DNA of 64,000 nt from assembly GCA_937919945.1 (NCBI GenBank), contig CALESY010000130.1, positions 3,706-67,705 on the forward strand, in the 5' to 3' direction. Below, piece by piece: positions 1 to 8,357 of the stretch (its first letter is position 1; each line of letters begins with the position of its first letter). The stretch is from an uncultured Chitinophagaceae bacterium (GTDB lineage Bacteria > Bacteroidota > Bacteroidia > Chitinophagales > Chitinophagaceae). The notes under the pieces were generated by a model, which worked only from the letters and a program-made list of their open reading frames with translations, was not told where the DNA came from and did not search any database. The translations under genes were made by a program, and so were the position numbers.

Positions 1-21
1 CAATACAATTATTATTTAACC

Positions 22-51
22 GCTTGATTTCCGCAAGGAAGGAAGTCAAGC
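22..51 (+). promoter_or_regulatory. Hairpin upstream of the first structural gene
   Basis: Arms at 22-32 and 41-51 pair over 11 bp with one G-U pair and an 8-nt loop. The hairpin ends 15 nt before the start codon of the capsid-like gene and lacks a U-tract. It could be the end of an upstream transcript or a 5'-UTR element that stabilises the message of a highly expressed structural gene. The window edge prevents a decision. Confidence 0.35.
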
Positions 52-66
52 ATAAAACAAGACAAG

Positions 67-777
67 ATGTTTACTTTAGGACAGATCAACGAGAGTGAAT
101 ACAACCTGCTGGGTGCAATGAATGAAGCAGAGTTCCTTGGTGCGGTAGAGCAGGCACCGGCAGAAGAAAAAGCACGTTTTTTCAGGAAGACCAAAGAAAT
201 AGCCAAACAAAGTGCCGGGAAAAATGCACGCGGCAGCCGGGGTGATTTTGAAAGCCGCATCAATTTATTGCCGCGTGATATACAGAAAGGCTTAGCAAGC
301 AAATCGCTGCAATCAGTGGATATAAGCTATTATGCCGTCAAGGATATTACCAACAGCAAAGTGGTAAAAATGCTGCGTGATGATGATAACAAAACAGTGG
401 GTTATACCAATATCAGTTCCGCGAAACTGGAGAAAGGTGCTTTCTTCTTACTACACGCCATCCGCCTGATGTATGGTGTTGCAGACCAGGGGGCAGGTTC
501 GCCGCTTAATGTCAACTTCTCTATTACACCAGATTTTATCCGTAATGGTGAGTTTGAATTTAAAGCAAACGGTGCAGTGCTTATTCCCAATACATCACTG
601 GAAGTATTCAATACCAAGGGAAATAACAAACTCGTGGAAGGCACCTATGTATTGGATAACCCCAAGCTGATACGTGACCAGCAAACCATTGAGTTTAACC
701 TGGAATGGGGAACCAACGCACCACAGAACGCTTACCTGAAAGTAGTGCTTATCGGAACAACCGTTGTAAAAGCTTAG
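67..777 (+). CDS. Putative phage capsid (jelly-roll-like) structural protein
   Basis: The protein has 236 residues with no signal peptide or membrane segment. A charged, probably helical N-terminus (residues 1-90) is followed by a beta-rich region, roughly 115-236, that finishes in alternating hydrophobic strands (KLIRDQQTIEFNLEWG, then AYLKVVLIGTTVV). This is the pattern seen in jelly-roll capsid proteins. It is the first gene of a collinear series of small beta-rich proteins, coiled-coil/membrane proteins and lysis genes, which supports a virion role. I do not recognise the family by sequence; at 236 residues it is short for a double jelly-roll capsid protein. It could instead be a minor virion protein. 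The ATG at 67 is the only good start after the hairpin. Confidence 0.45.
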   Translation: MFTLGQINESEYNLLGAMNEAEFLGAVEQAPAEEKARFFRKTKEIAKQSAGKNARGSRGDFESRINLLPRDIQKGLASKSLQSVDISYYAVKDITNSKVVKMLRDDDNKTVGYTNISSAKLEKGAFFLLHAIRLMYGVADQGAGSPLNVNFSITPDFIRNGEFEFKANGAVLIPNTSLEVFNTKGNNKLVEGTYVLDNPKLIRDQQTIEFNLEWGTNAPQNAYLKVVLIGTTVVKA

Positions 778-842
778 GGGTCATCAGTACGACAAGTTCA
801 TAGTTCAACAGACACCATACATCATACGTACATCGTCAGCCA

Positions 843-1307
843 GTGAAGAGCAATAAATTTCAGCGTATTCGCCTGCGGGTATCAGCAGCAGGGGAAACCA
901 TCCGTTTCAATGCGGTCTGCGACCGTGGCTTCCGTACCATCAAAGGTATTTTCGTATCGCTTCCGCAGGACAAAGCCGTACAGGGGGCGACCCTTGGTTT
1001 TCGGTTAAACAATGTGGAAGTATTGGATGACGGACATGAAGTGAAGAACCTGACGGCGACCAATAGTGTCGCGCCGAACAGCAAGTTCTTCCTGTTCCCT
1101 GAAAAAATAGAAGCGGCGGGTGGCAGTATTGAAGGCCGTTATACAGACGGCAGCAAATACCCTTTACTGGTGGATAACGGAGAGGATAGTGGTGTCTACG
1201 ACCCGGGCAAAGTCAATTTCAAAACCCTTTCGGGGTATACCACTAATCCTTTCGGAGTGGTATTCCCTTATGATGTAGTCATCAATATCTGGCTTACGAA
1301 CGATTAA
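843..1307 (+). CDS. Small beta-rich putative virion protein, copy 1 of a tandem family
   Basis: This 154-residue protein starts at GTG and has no signal or membrane segment. It aligns by eye with the next gene product: an RxxRxS-x-G-[EQ] opening, a FNA motif, a KGI..S segment, a [TS][LF]GFR core, a D..HE motif, PN..FF, EG.YTD and a C-terminal PYDV.I..L strand. The hydrophobic alternation suggests an all-beta fold. A run of tandem paralogues just after a capsid-like gene is typical of minor capsid or vertex proteins in small phages, so a virion role is inferred from context. No named family is recognised. Confidence 0.5.
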   Translation: MKSNKFQRIRLRVSAAGETIRFNAVCDRGFRTIKGIFVSLPQDKAVQGATLGFRLNNVEVLDDGHEVKNLTATNSVAPNSKFFLFPEKIEAAGGSIEGRYTDGSKYPLLVDNGEDSGVYDPGKVNFKTLSGYTTNPFGVVFPYDVVINIWLTND

Positions 1308-1317
1308 AGATGCAAGT

Positions 1318-1905
1318 ATGAGGGGATTCAGGTATCAACAGGTAAACCTGCGCATCAGCCGCAGCGGGCAGCGTGTATATTTCAATGCGGAGAGCCATAA
1401 AGACTATACAATGCTGAAAGGTATTGCATTGTCGATAGGTTATGATGGCGCATTGTTTGGCAGCACATTCGGTTTTCGGGTGGATGAGAAAAAAATACTG
1501 GATGAGAGCCATGAAGCGCACTTGCTGGTATTCGGCAATGATGTACCACCTAATGAGCGTATGATGTTCTTTGAAACCCCCGTTCCGCTACAAGCCTCTA
1601 AACTGGAAGGTATATATACCGATAGTGCATTGCAGGCTTTACTGGGCAATACCAGTTACAGCCCCGGTGGTGGTGTGATACCACCCGCAGCGGTGAATGT
1701 AAAGAAGACCTTTGTGTCAGGTAAAGATATTGTTTCATATAGCCATGTTATAGCAGATGCGATTTTGATTTCAGATAATGCAGGGGTGTTCACAGGTGGC
1801 GGCGGATTGAGTAGCGGTGTGGCAGCAGGCTCGCCTGATCCTGCCAACCCTGCCCCTGTATATTATCCCTATGATGTACGAATAACCATGTATTTATCAA
1901 AGTAG
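1318..1905 (+). CDS. Small beta-rich putative virion protein, copy 2 of a tandem family
   Basis: This 195-residue paralogue of the preceding protein shares the same order of motifs (LRIS.SGQ, YFNAE, KGI..S, STFGFR, DESHEA, PN..MFFE, LEGIYTD, YPYDVRI). It carries an extra segment of about 40 residues (roughly 115-170) rich in glycine, alanine and proline just before the last strand. The insertion suggests an exposed loop, perhaps a surface or receptor-facing element. It starts 10 nt after the previous stop and ends next to the third family member, so the three are probably co-translated. Confidence 0.5.
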   Translation: MRGFRYQQVNLRISRSGQRVYFNAESHKDYTMLKGIALSIGYDGALFGSTFGFRVDEKKILDESHEAHLLVFGNDVPPNERMMFFETPVPLQASKLEGIYTDSALQALLGNTSYSPGGGVIPPAAVNVKKTFVSGKDIVSYSHVIADAILISDNAGVFTGGGGLSSGVAAGSPDPANPAPVYYPYDVRITMYLSK

Positions 1906-1907
1906 GG

Positions 1908-2336
1908 ATGAGCAGCACAAGGGTTATACACCATCCGGTACAATTGATTGTTCGACAACCGCTGACGCCGGTGAATATCTATACGGTCTTGCCCGGGCAT
2001 ATCCGCCGTGTGGTTGGCGTGAAAGTCGTGCATTCGGTAGGTGTGCATTTAATGAGTACGGATATGTACCTGCCGGCAATCGGTTACCTGTCACTGGAAT
2101 TTAATAACCGCAATTACCATATGGGTCATATTGATGTCCCTTTTGATAACCGTGCTGAAGCCAGCGATGCCTACCTGGATACACAGATAGATATTATCCC
2201 CGACAGCCTGCTGAGCGGCCATTACGAGAACAACGTTTTTACAGGAACGGATTACCAGCGAGCTGACGGGACGATAACGGACAAGTGGAGTAATTACATT
2301 GTAACCATTTACCTCAAAGCCTTATCGGATGATTAA
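1908..2336 (+). CDS. Small beta-rich putative virion protein, diverged copy 3
   Basis: The protein has 142 residues. Its similarity to the two upstream proteins is weaker but the layout is the same: a RRVVGVKVVHSVG strand pair where the others have KGI..S, a YLSLEFNNR segment aligning with GFR, a PDSLLSGHYENN segment aligning with the EGIYTD region, and a final YIVTIYLK strand. It begins 2 nt after the previous stop and overlaps the next start by 8 nt. A virion role is inferred from neighbours. I cannot name a family, and the homology to copies 1-2 needs a profile comparison. Confidence 0.45.
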   Translation: MSSTRVIHHPVQLIVRQPLTPVNIYTVLPGHIRRVVGVKVVHSVGVHLMSTDMYLPAIGYLSLEFNNRNYHMGHIDVPFDNRAEASDAYLDTQIDIIPDSLLSGHYENNVFTGTDYQRADGTITDKWSNYIVTIYLKALSDD

Positions 2337-2673
2337 TATAGAAGATTATGCAGAGCGACAGATGCGGCGCAGAGGGATGGAAATTGCATATGCCAGAATA
2401 TTGCCCGTTGTGGTACGCCGCATTACTGACAATAACGGACAGGTGTTGGTCAACAGCATGGAGTTCGATGCGTATAACCAGTATTGGTATTTAGTCAATG
2501 CCTATGAATTGCCGGTAGGAACACGCATCACCAGTGATACGCATGTTGTCCTGCTGGAAACCCATACCAATGATACCATGGAGGAGTTCAGCGGCAAGAT
2601 AAAAATACAGTTGCCGGTTTCTTTTACCGGCCATGTCTGCCAGGCATTGTTTTATCAGGTACTGGTTAAATAA
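2329..2673 (+). CDS. Small beta-rich putative structural protein
   Basis: This 114-residue protein begins inside the end of the previous gene (8-nt overlap), indicating translational coupling. A charged N-terminus (DYAERQMRRRG) is followed by about 80 residues of alternating hydrophobic strands that end in a FYQVLVK strand like those of the upstream proteins. It may be a fourth, more diverged member of the tandem family. The function is unknown; a place in the virion is inferred from the gene order only. Confidence 0.4.
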   Translation: MINIEDYAERQMRRRGMEIAYARILPVVVRRITDNNGQVLVNSMEFDAYNQYWYLVNAYELPVGTRITSDTHVVLLETHTNDTMEEFSGKIKIQLPVSFTGHVCQALFYQVLVK

Positions 2674-2702
2674 AAAACAATTCAACGAATAAGAACAATA
2701 GC

Positions 2703-3608
2703 ATGGCACAAAGTGATTTTCCGGAACTACGCGCGCTCTTTGATAAAAACCGTGAAGTAGTCAAAATGCTCAAAGGGGAGAAAAACCTGTCCGATAAGCA
2801 GATTGCCTTTACAGCAGTATACAATAAGCTGGGTAAAAAGATTGCAGAGAGCAAAGACAAGACATCTTTGACAGCTTTTACAACCGTTATCTGCGGACGT
2901 TACCAGGTATGCCAGCCGGATAGTATTACCGTCACCTGGCATAATAGCGAGACAAGTGAAAAGCTCTTTGAACACACATTTGCAGTCGGCAAGTTACAAC
3001 GTGAGGAAGAACCATCCGTCCGTGTGATACAGATGCCCTCCCAGCAAACGGGTTTTCAGGGGTTAGGGGAAGCGGATGTCAATAATCTGGTAGAGAAACG
3101 ATTGACCGAAATGCGCCAACGGGAAGAATATGAACGGTTGCGGGAAGAAAATCAGAAAATGCAACACCAGATTGCCGAACTGGAGACGCGCAATGCTGAC
3201 CTGAAGCACGACATTGCTGCCAAGGAAACAACGGAGAGTTATATGCGTATCCTCGGCATGGCACTGCCGGGTATATCCAAATTTTTCGGTGGTGCCGGTA
3301 TACTCAGTATGCTGGCAGGTACGGAAGAAAATGTACAAGCGGCATCACCCGCATTAGGCACTGCAACAGCCGTAACAAGCGAACCGGCAGCAGAGCCGAA
3401 AGATGAACGGGAGCAGATGATCGGGATGCTGCGGGACTATATGACTGAAGAACTCAGTCAGCAGGAGATAGCCACTCTGTACCTGCTTTTTGTGGAAATA
3501 CAGAAAGACAAAACATTGATTCAGCAAATACTTAACCAAATAACAGCAAAAGATGAAATTACCCATACTGAATACAAAAACGACAACAGGGCAAAAGCAA
3601 CAAGTTGA
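2703..3608 (+). CDS. Coiled-coil protein of the phage-like module
   Basis: The protein has 301 residues. Residues about 125-180 are heptad-rich (MRQREEYERLREENQKMQHQ...) and should form a coiled coil. A glycine-rich hydrophobic stretch follows at about 185-207 (LGMALPGISKFFGGAGILSML) that could touch a membrane. The C-terminal part is acidic and helical. This is consistent with an internal virion, scaffold or membrane-associated protein. I do not recognise the family. Its last 56 nt overlap the next gene in another frame. Confidence 0.45.
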   Translation: MAQSDFPELRALFDKNREVVKMLKGEKNLSDKQIAFTAVYNKLGKKIAESKDKTSLTAFTTVICGRYQVCQPDSITVTWHNSETSEKLFEHTFAVGKLQREEEPSVRVIQMPSQQTGFQGLGEADVNNLVEKRLTEMRQREEYERLREENQKMQHQIAELETRNADLKHDIAAKETTESYMRILGMALPGISKFFGGAGILSMLAGTEENVQAASPALGTATAVTSEPAAEPKDEREQMIGMLRDYMTEELSQQEIATLYLLFVEIQKDKTLIQQILNQITAKDEITHTEYKNDNRAKATS

Positions 3609-3768
3609 TATTACCATACGTGTCGGGGCGGACAGTAAAGAAGAAGCGGCCGCTATGCAGGAAGCCATCCAAAGTTTTGTACAGCATTTTTCCTTGAAAG
3701 AAATGCAATCTGCCGCGCGGAAATTGCAAACGCCGAGCAACCGAAAGATGATTAAAACTTTTCTGTAG
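3553..3768 (+). CDS. Small protein of the phage-like module
   Basis: A 71-residue protein that starts 56 nt before the end of the coiled-coil gene and ends directly against the next ATG. It has a short strand region (QQVDITIRVGADSKEEAAAMQEA) followed by a charged helix. The reading frame is open and compositionally protein-like beyond the overlap, so I accept it as real. The function is unknown. Confidence 0.4.
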   Translation: MKLPILNTKTTTGQKQQVDITIRVGADSKEEAAAMQEAIQSFVQHFSLKEMQSAARKLQTPSNRKMIKTFL

Positions 3769-4305
3769 ATGCAGGAAAGTGGTTCTAAACTACAGGAACA
3801 GTTGCTGCAAAACCTGCCGATGATACTGCTTGCCGGGGGAGCAATTTATCTGGCTTCAAAAATAATCAAGGGTGCCGGGCATACTGCTGACGAGATAGCA
3901 CAAGCCTTGCAATTGAAAAAATCGGACGAGCAGGTCAGAAGTGAAAAGCAATCACAGGAGGCTATTGAACGCTATGTCAATGAAGTGCCGCAGAAACAAA
4001 AGCCCACGAGACCTGAAGGTTTTTGGGCACAACTGGCAGAACGTATTTACAGGGATACACAATACAGTGCAGTCGGTGATGCACATGAAGATGCCAGGTA
4101 TTGCATGACCTATGTAGGCAATGATGCCGACTTTGCCCTGCTGTACAAATACTATGGCAGGCGGCAGGAGACCTGGTTCGGCATATTGCCGGATGGAGGC
4201 CCCAAAGACCTGATACAAACGATTGTGTCTAACCTGAATAAGGGGCAGAAGCAATCCATTAATAAAAACTATGCCCGCAAAGGGGTAGCGATTCGGTTTA
4301 TATAA
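3769..4305 (+). CDS. Single-pass membrane protein of the phage-like module
   Basis: This 178-residue protein starts immediately after the preceding stop. A hydrophobic segment at about 16-36 (LPMILLAGGAIYLASKII) is preceded by a short polar N-terminus, so it is probably anchored by a single helix with the remainder on one side. The soluble part (about 80-178) is mixed alpha/beta and contains no motif I know. Several genes in this module have one N-terminal membrane helix, which fits virion-membrane or entry proteins of a membrane-containing phage, though that is inference. Confidence 0.4.
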   Translation: MQESGSKLQEQLLQNLPMILLAGGAIYLASKIIKGAGHTADEIAQALQLKKSDEQVRSEKQSQEAIERYVNEVPQKQKPTRPEGFWAQLAERIYRDTQYSAVGDAHEDARYCMTYVGNDADFALLYKYYGRRQETWFGILPDGGPKDLIQTIVSNLNKGQKQSINKNYARKGVAIRFI

Positions 4306-4346
4306 ACCAACCTGTTGTAAAAAAACAGTACATAAAAAACGAAGGA

Positions 4347-5024
4347 TTGGATACGCTTATAACAGAAGAGAAAACAACCGGTAAAAAAGATAATACGGTG
4401 TTATATATCGTGTATGCTGCTGCGGCTTATTTCGGTTTGCAATACCTGTTGCAACCAAAGCGTGTCACGGCAGCTATGGTGGTGCAGACACCTGTAAAAG
4501 AAACCGTTGCGGTTGATGATACCACCAATGCCCCTGATGTGCAAGCAGCCCATACAGCAGCGCAAGTGCCGGTACATACAGGGTATGTCAATGAGTCCTT
4601 TCCCCTTCGTACAGGTATGAGGGGACAACGGATAAAAGCGGTACAGCAAAAATTAGGCATACAGGCTGATGGCATTTTCGGCAAGGGGACGGAAGCGGCA
4701 CTTGTTCGGCAATACCGTATCAGTACAGTGAGCGAAATACAATACCGCCATATCATGCAGCCCGGGCAAAAGCTTGCTGTTGCACCAGTTAGCCGCACAG
4801 ATACAACGACGGTATTAAAGAAAGGCAGCAAGGGAACGGATGTATACCGATTGCAGCGATGGCTGGGCTTTAAAGACAAGCGTGTAGCCCGAAAGGGCGA
4901 GCCGGTAGCTGACAGCGATTTCGGGACACAAACAGAAACCGCCTTGCTGAAAAAAACAGGGCGCGGATGGATCAGTATCGCGAGCCTCAACCAATACCTG
5001 CATCAGGCAAGAACAAGAGGATAG
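4347..5024 (+). CDS. Membrane-anchored protein with two peptidoglycan-binding domains
   Basis: The protein has 225 residues and starts at TTG. Residues about 18-36 form a membrane helix. Residues about 88-125 are a PG_binding_1 repeat (LRTGMRGQRIKAVQQKLG, DGIFGKGTEAAL). Residues about 150-205 are a second, looser copy (LKKGSKGTDVYRLQRWLG, DSDFGTQTETALLKK). The domain pair would hold cell-wall peptidoglycan, while the helix anchors the protein in host or virion membrane. With the transglycosylases downstream it fits wall penetration at entry or release. Confidence 0.65.
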   Translation: MDTLITEEKTTGKKDNTVLYIVYAAAAYFGLQYLLQPKRVTAAMVVQTPVKETVAVDDTTNAPDVQAAHTAAQVPVHTGYVNESFPLRTGMRGQRIKAVQQKLGIQADGIFGKGTEAALVRQYRISTVSEIQYRHIMQPGQKLAVAPVSRTDTTTVLKKGSKGTDVYRLQRWLGFKDKRVARKGEPVADSDFGTQTETALLKKTGRGWISIASLNQYLHQARTRG

Positions 5025-5077
5025 TGAGCCCGATAGTATAACTGCTTGCAATAAATATTCAGTATAAACCATAAAAA

Positions 5078-5464
5078 ATGTCTGTTTTTTCACTCCGCTC
5101 ACAACGCAATGGTCAATACAAGGATTTTACGCTCCTTGAAATCCTGCACCTACTGGGTGATGCGGTCAATGATGAGATATGGCTGCCGCGACATGAGGAT
5201 GTTTTTAACCTGTCGAGCTTCCGTGAAATAAACGGAAGTGGCACAACAGCGCAGCCGCAAAACTGGCATACAGAAATATTTGCGCAGGTGCAAGGCCAGT
5301 CTTTTGTTTCGTTACAACACATCCCGGCTCCACCCGTGCTGATGGTTGTGTTGAATGGCATTGTACAAAGCAGGTATACAGACTATCAGTTGAATGGCAA
5401 CCGGCTGCTGTTCCCTTTCACGTTTAACGCGCAGGATAGCCTGCAATGCATATATACATACTAA
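5078..5464 (+). CDS. Small structural protein with spike-type C-terminal motif
   Basis: A 128-residue protein. Its C-terminus has the pattern found at the ends of phage fibre and spike subunits: a VVLNG strand, a T-D-Y turn, N-x-LLFPF, and a final D-S-L-Q-C-I-Y-T-Y strand. The same V.NG, DY and Y pattern closes the next protein, so the two are probably partners. The N-terminal half (residues 1-60) is helical and charged and could attach to the virion. The match is to a motif, not to a named family. Confidence 0.45.
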   Translation: MSVFSLRSQRNGQYKDFTLLEILHLLGDAVNDEIWLPRHEDVFNLSSFREINGSGTTAQPQNWHTEIFAQVQGQSFVSLQHIPAPPVLMVVLNGIVQSRYTDYQLNGNRLLFPFTFNAQDSLQCIYTY

Positions 5465-5507
5465 GTGACCGGTCAAATTTTCATAACAATTAAAATCAAT
5501 TTCAGCA

Positions 5508-6362
5508 ATGGCAGAAACAAGAATCAGGCTAGACAAACAAATCCAGAAAGCACCGGGTAATAAATACGTACCGCTTTCTGACGGCAACGGCGAATTGCAG
5601 TATGCAGGTATAGATGCAGTCGTAAAAGCAACAGAGACCCTTACCAGGCTCAACTCGGTTGAAGTAGTAAACGGCCACCTTGTGGTAAAGTATACACCCG
5701 AAGATGGTAACCAGCAGGTGGTATCTACACCGCTTAATTTCAGCCAGACGGATATTAACGTAGCGGATGCGAGGCTGGAAAATCCAAGCACGGGCGTATA
5801 TCGCCTGATTATTACTGAATCAGATGGTACGACTTATCCCGTTGACCTCACAGCCTTACTGGCAACCGTTACACAAAACACGGAACAAATCATACTCTCC
5901 GGCAATGGTACGCCGCAGAGCCCCTTGTCTGCAACGCTATCACAGGTGTTGCTGGATAGCATACCGCGTAACCTCGATGCGCTGGACGATGTGGCTGTTT
6001 CGATAGATATAGTCAATCAGGAAGCACTGAAAGGTTCCGGTGTTGTACTGGCATGGGATAGTGTTACCAGCCAATGGGTGCCTAAGTCAGCCGGCACAGT
6101 CGGACAGGCAAACGAATTAACAGAGGTGTTCCGTAACCTGGTGAGTGGCGACCATGTGAACCTGAGCTATGCCATATCCCAGATTGACACCACCAGTATC
6201 AAAGTATACCGTAACGGACTGCGCCTGGAACACATGATGGATTACAGGTACAACAATGCGGGCTTACCGAACGGTATCGTGCTGGCTGGCGGGTTTACAG
6301 AAGGATACCCTGAAAAAATCATCGTGGACTACCGTCTTAAACCCGGTGTGCCGCTAAGTTAA
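5508..6362 (+). CDS. Putative receptor-binding spike or fibre protein
   Basis: This 284-residue protein is low in cysteine and rich in T, N, S, V and D, with long stretches of beta alternation, as in trimeric spikes. Residues about 1-40 (RIRLDKQIQKAPGNKYVPLSDGNG) resemble an attachment stalk. Residues about 225-284 (KVYRNGLRLE, MDYRYN, then IIVDYRLKPG) form the repeat-closing motif shared with the preceding small protein. It ends the structural gene block and is followed by a strong hairpin. Host recognition is the most likely role. No enzymatic motif is visible. Confidence 0.5.
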   Translation: MAETRIRLDKQIQKAPGNKYVPLSDGNGELQYAGIDAVVKATETLTRLNSVEVVNGHLVVKYTPEDGNQQVVSTPLNFSQTDINVADARLENPSTGVYRLIITESDGTTYPVDLTALLATVTQNTEQIILSGNGTPQSPLSATLSQVLLDSIPRNLDALDDVAVSIDIVNQEALKGSGVVLAWDSVTSQWVPKSAGTVGQANELTEVFRNLVSGDHVNLSYAISQIDTTSIKVYRNGLRLEHMMDYRYNNAGLPNGIVLAGGFTEGYPEKIIVDYRLKPGVPLS

Positions 6363-6368
6363 TTTTTC

Positions 6369-6404
6369 AGCAGGCAGGGCTAGTGTAATCCTACCCTGCC
6401 TGCT
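6369..6404 (+). terminator. Stem-loop after the structural genes
   Basis: Perfect 11-bp inverted repeat (arms 6369-6379 and 6394-6404) with a 14-nt loop, 7 nt after the spike gene stop. The stem is GC-rich but lacks a clear U-tract, so it may act as an attenuator or RNA-stability element separating structural from lysis genes. Confidence 0.5.
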
Positions 6405-6420
6405 GCTTCAATGATATTGC

Positions 6421-6819
6421 ATGAAATTGTACACAGCGTTTATCTACAGGCTGACAGCAGCTACCCCGCGTACCCATGTATGGCGATGGGTGTTTATGAC
6501 CGCTTTGTATGGTTGCAGCCTGCTGATTAATGAGCATTTTGAATTGATTGCAGCTCTCGGATTTACATTACGGCAACAAGCCCTAATACGTATAGCCGGT
6601 GTTATGCTCTACATTTTTTTAACAACCTATTCTTTTCAAAAAACTAACAATGATGAAACTATTCCGCCTTTTCAAATTCCCGATAACATGGTGCCTGCTA
6701 TTACTGACAATAGTGATACTGCTGATATGGCAAACACGCTCTTTCCAAAAGGAAATAGCAAGGATGAACCGCAATCAGGCATTGCTCCAGCAAAGCCAGG
6801 AAAAAATCCTGCTGACTAA
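6421..6819 (+). CDS. Holin-like small membrane protein
   Basis: The protein has 132 residues. Hydrophobic segments lie at about 22-36 (WRWVFMTALYGCSLLI), about 40-48 and about 57-75 (IRIAGVMLYIFLTTYSF), followed by a polar, proline-rich tail. The size and layout suit a holin or an antiholin. It sits directly before a spanin-like protein, peptidoglycan-binding protein and transglycosylase. The last 170 nt overlap the next gene in another frame, so the C-terminal tail may be constrained by that overlap. No named holin family is recognised. Confidence 0.45.
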   Translation: MKLYTAFIYRLTAATPRTHVWRWVFMTALYGCSLLINEHFELIAALGFTLRQQALIRIAGVMLYIFLTTYSFQKTNNDETIPPFQIPDNMVPAITDNSDTADMANTLFPKGNSKDEPQSGIAPAKPGKNPAD

Positions 6820-7285
6820 TGGCCGTATCGCTTCGCAAACAGGGGTATTGCAACTAAAGCAAAATGAATTGTTCAGGTTATTCCCTTCTGTACGGGAAGA
6901 AGTCAGGCAGTTACAGATCAGGCCACGTAGGGTACAAACCGTATCTACGGTTGCTTTCGGTGTACAGCAAAGGATTTTTGCGCAACTCAGGGATAGTATC
7001 GCCATCGCCGCAAAAGGAACAATGGCAACAAGGATGCCACCTGATACATTGCAGTTCCGGGTATTTAATTACAGGGATGCATACTATGACGTATCAGGGT
7101 ACGCATTAGGTGACAGGCAGGTGCTGCATATCAGCAGCCGGGATACCATGACACAGGTCGTATTCCGCAGGCGTAAGCACAGATGGTTATGGATATTCAG
7201 TCGTAAAACACTGGAACAGCGGGTCTATTTTAAAAACCCCGATGCGCATATTTATTATTCACAAACAATACAGGTTGACAGATGA
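6650..7285 (+). CDS. Spanin-like membrane-anchored coiled-coil protein (DUF6549-like)
   Basis: The protein has 211 residues. An N-terminal helix at about 10-28 (ITWCLLLLTIVILLIW) is followed by a helical region (about 29-85) and then a C-terminal beta domain with the SSRDTM.QVVFRRRK and WLWIFSRKTLEQRV...NPDAHIYYSQTI pattern. I associate this pattern with DUF6549-type proteins found at Bacteroidota phage lysis loci. The topology (inner-membrane anchor, periplasmic coiled coil) is that of an i-spanin. It starts inside the holin-like gene and overlaps the next start by 4 nt, a typical compact lysis arrangement. Confidence 0.5.
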   Translation: MMKLFRLFKFPITWCLLLLTIVILLIWQTRSFQKEIARMNRNQALLQQSQEKILLTNGRIASQTGVLQLKQNELFRLFPSVREEVRQLQIRPRRVQTVSTVAFGVQQRIFAQLRDSIAIAAKGTMATRMPPDTLQFRVFNYRDAYYDVSGYALGDRQVLHISSRDTMTQVVFRRRKHRWLWIFSRKTLEQRVYFKNPDAHIYYSQTIQVDR

Positions 7286-8310
7286 AAGAACAAAGTAAAA
7301 ACGGATGGTTGCTCCCGCTGGGTATCGGTGCGGGTGTATTGTTATTGATAGCTGGCGTGAAAAAGAAAGCTAATGCAACGCCTGTTATGCCTGGTGCTGA
7401 TGCAGCAGGCAGTGTAGCATTGGAAACGCAAGTGCCGAAAGCATCGGGACAAATCAATCCTTCGCCCGCACCGTCTTATACCCGGTCAAGCTTACCACAG
7501 CCTGAAAATGCCGGGAGCGGTACAGATGCGCGGCAACAGATAACGGAGGATGAAGCGGATACTTTACCGGCGAACAGTGAACAGGCATCTTATGATACCG
7601 ACCAAGGTATGGAAGAACAGGATGCCTATCGTGAAAGCAGCAACGAAGAAGAAGATGAAACAGGTGATCATACCGCATACACGAAGGCTGCACCGATGTA
7701 TGCAAACGGTAAACAACAAAGTTATCACCCGGGTAATGCCTCCGGGGCATCGGCAGGCAGTATGTCAGTAGCGCATAGGCCGGGGGCATACAACCCTAAG
7801 CAAATGCGTTTTGACAATACCGTGCGCTCAGGCAACAAACATAGCATTAAAGCGTATGCTGACCCATCAGCTAAGCAATCGGCTTATAAACCCATGTTGA
7901 AGACCACGCAAAAACCCTCCATGCGGCATCAAACGTCTATATCACGCAAACCGAGTATGCGGGTCTTGCAACCTGTTGCTGCTTCAAACATGCGAGCTGT
8001 CAACCCTGCTGCCACACGTATGGTAAGTGTTTTTCCTTTGCGTATGGGTAGCCGTAATACCTATGTGAAGGAATTGCAACGCCGCATCGGTGTATCAGCA
8101 ACCGGTTATTTCGGCACTGCCACATCAGCCACTATTCGTAATAAGTACGGTGTGTCTGAAGTATCAGAAGCTCTGTATACACAAATCATCAGGGGGAAAG
8201 CAGTTGCACGTAAACCGCCAGCCAAAACAATCGTCAGGCAAAAACCGGTACAACAAAAACATATCGTAGCCAGGCACCCCGCTCCTGCTCAAAAGAACAC
8301 CGGCAGGTAA
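7282..8310 (+). CDS. Membrane-anchored protein with C-terminal peptidoglycan-binding domain
   Basis: The protein has 342 residues. A membrane helix at about 9-25 (LLPLGIGAGVLLLIAGV) is followed by a long low-complexity linker (about 40-240; acidic first, then basic and rich in S, K, Q and P). A PG_binding_1 domain follows at about 252-300 (PLRMGSRNTYVKELQRRIG, GYFGTATSATIRNKYG), with a basic proline-rich tail. The start overlaps the spanin-like stop by 4 nt. The linker is long enough to reach from inner membrane to peptidoglycan. It resembles the 225-residue protein upstream in plan, suggesting duplicated wall-binding functions. Confidence 0.55.
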   Translation: MKEQSKNGWLLPLGIGAGVLLLIAGVKKKANATPVMPGADAAGSVALETQVPKASGQINPSPAPSYTRSSLPQPENAGSGTDARQQITEDEADTLPANSEQASYDTDQGMEEQDAYRESSNEEEDETGDHTAYTKAAPMYANGKQQSYHPGNASGASAGSMSVAHRPGAYNPKQMRFDNTVRSGNKHSIKAYADPSAKQSAYKPMLKTTQKPSMRHQTSISRKPSMRVLQPVAASNMRAVNPAATRMVSVFPLRMGSRNTYVKELQRRIGVSATGYFGTATSATIRNKYGVSEVSEALYTQIIRGKAVARKPPAKTIVRQKPVQQKHIVARHPAPAQKNTGR

Positions 8311-8357
8311 GACCGCGGATGCGCTATCGGCTTACCTGTCCAACAATCTCATAATAT

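Noticed and set aside
3354..3740. 128-residue minus-strand frame
   Set aside because: It is antisense to two plus-strand genes of the same module and has a cysteine-rich composition without any motif.
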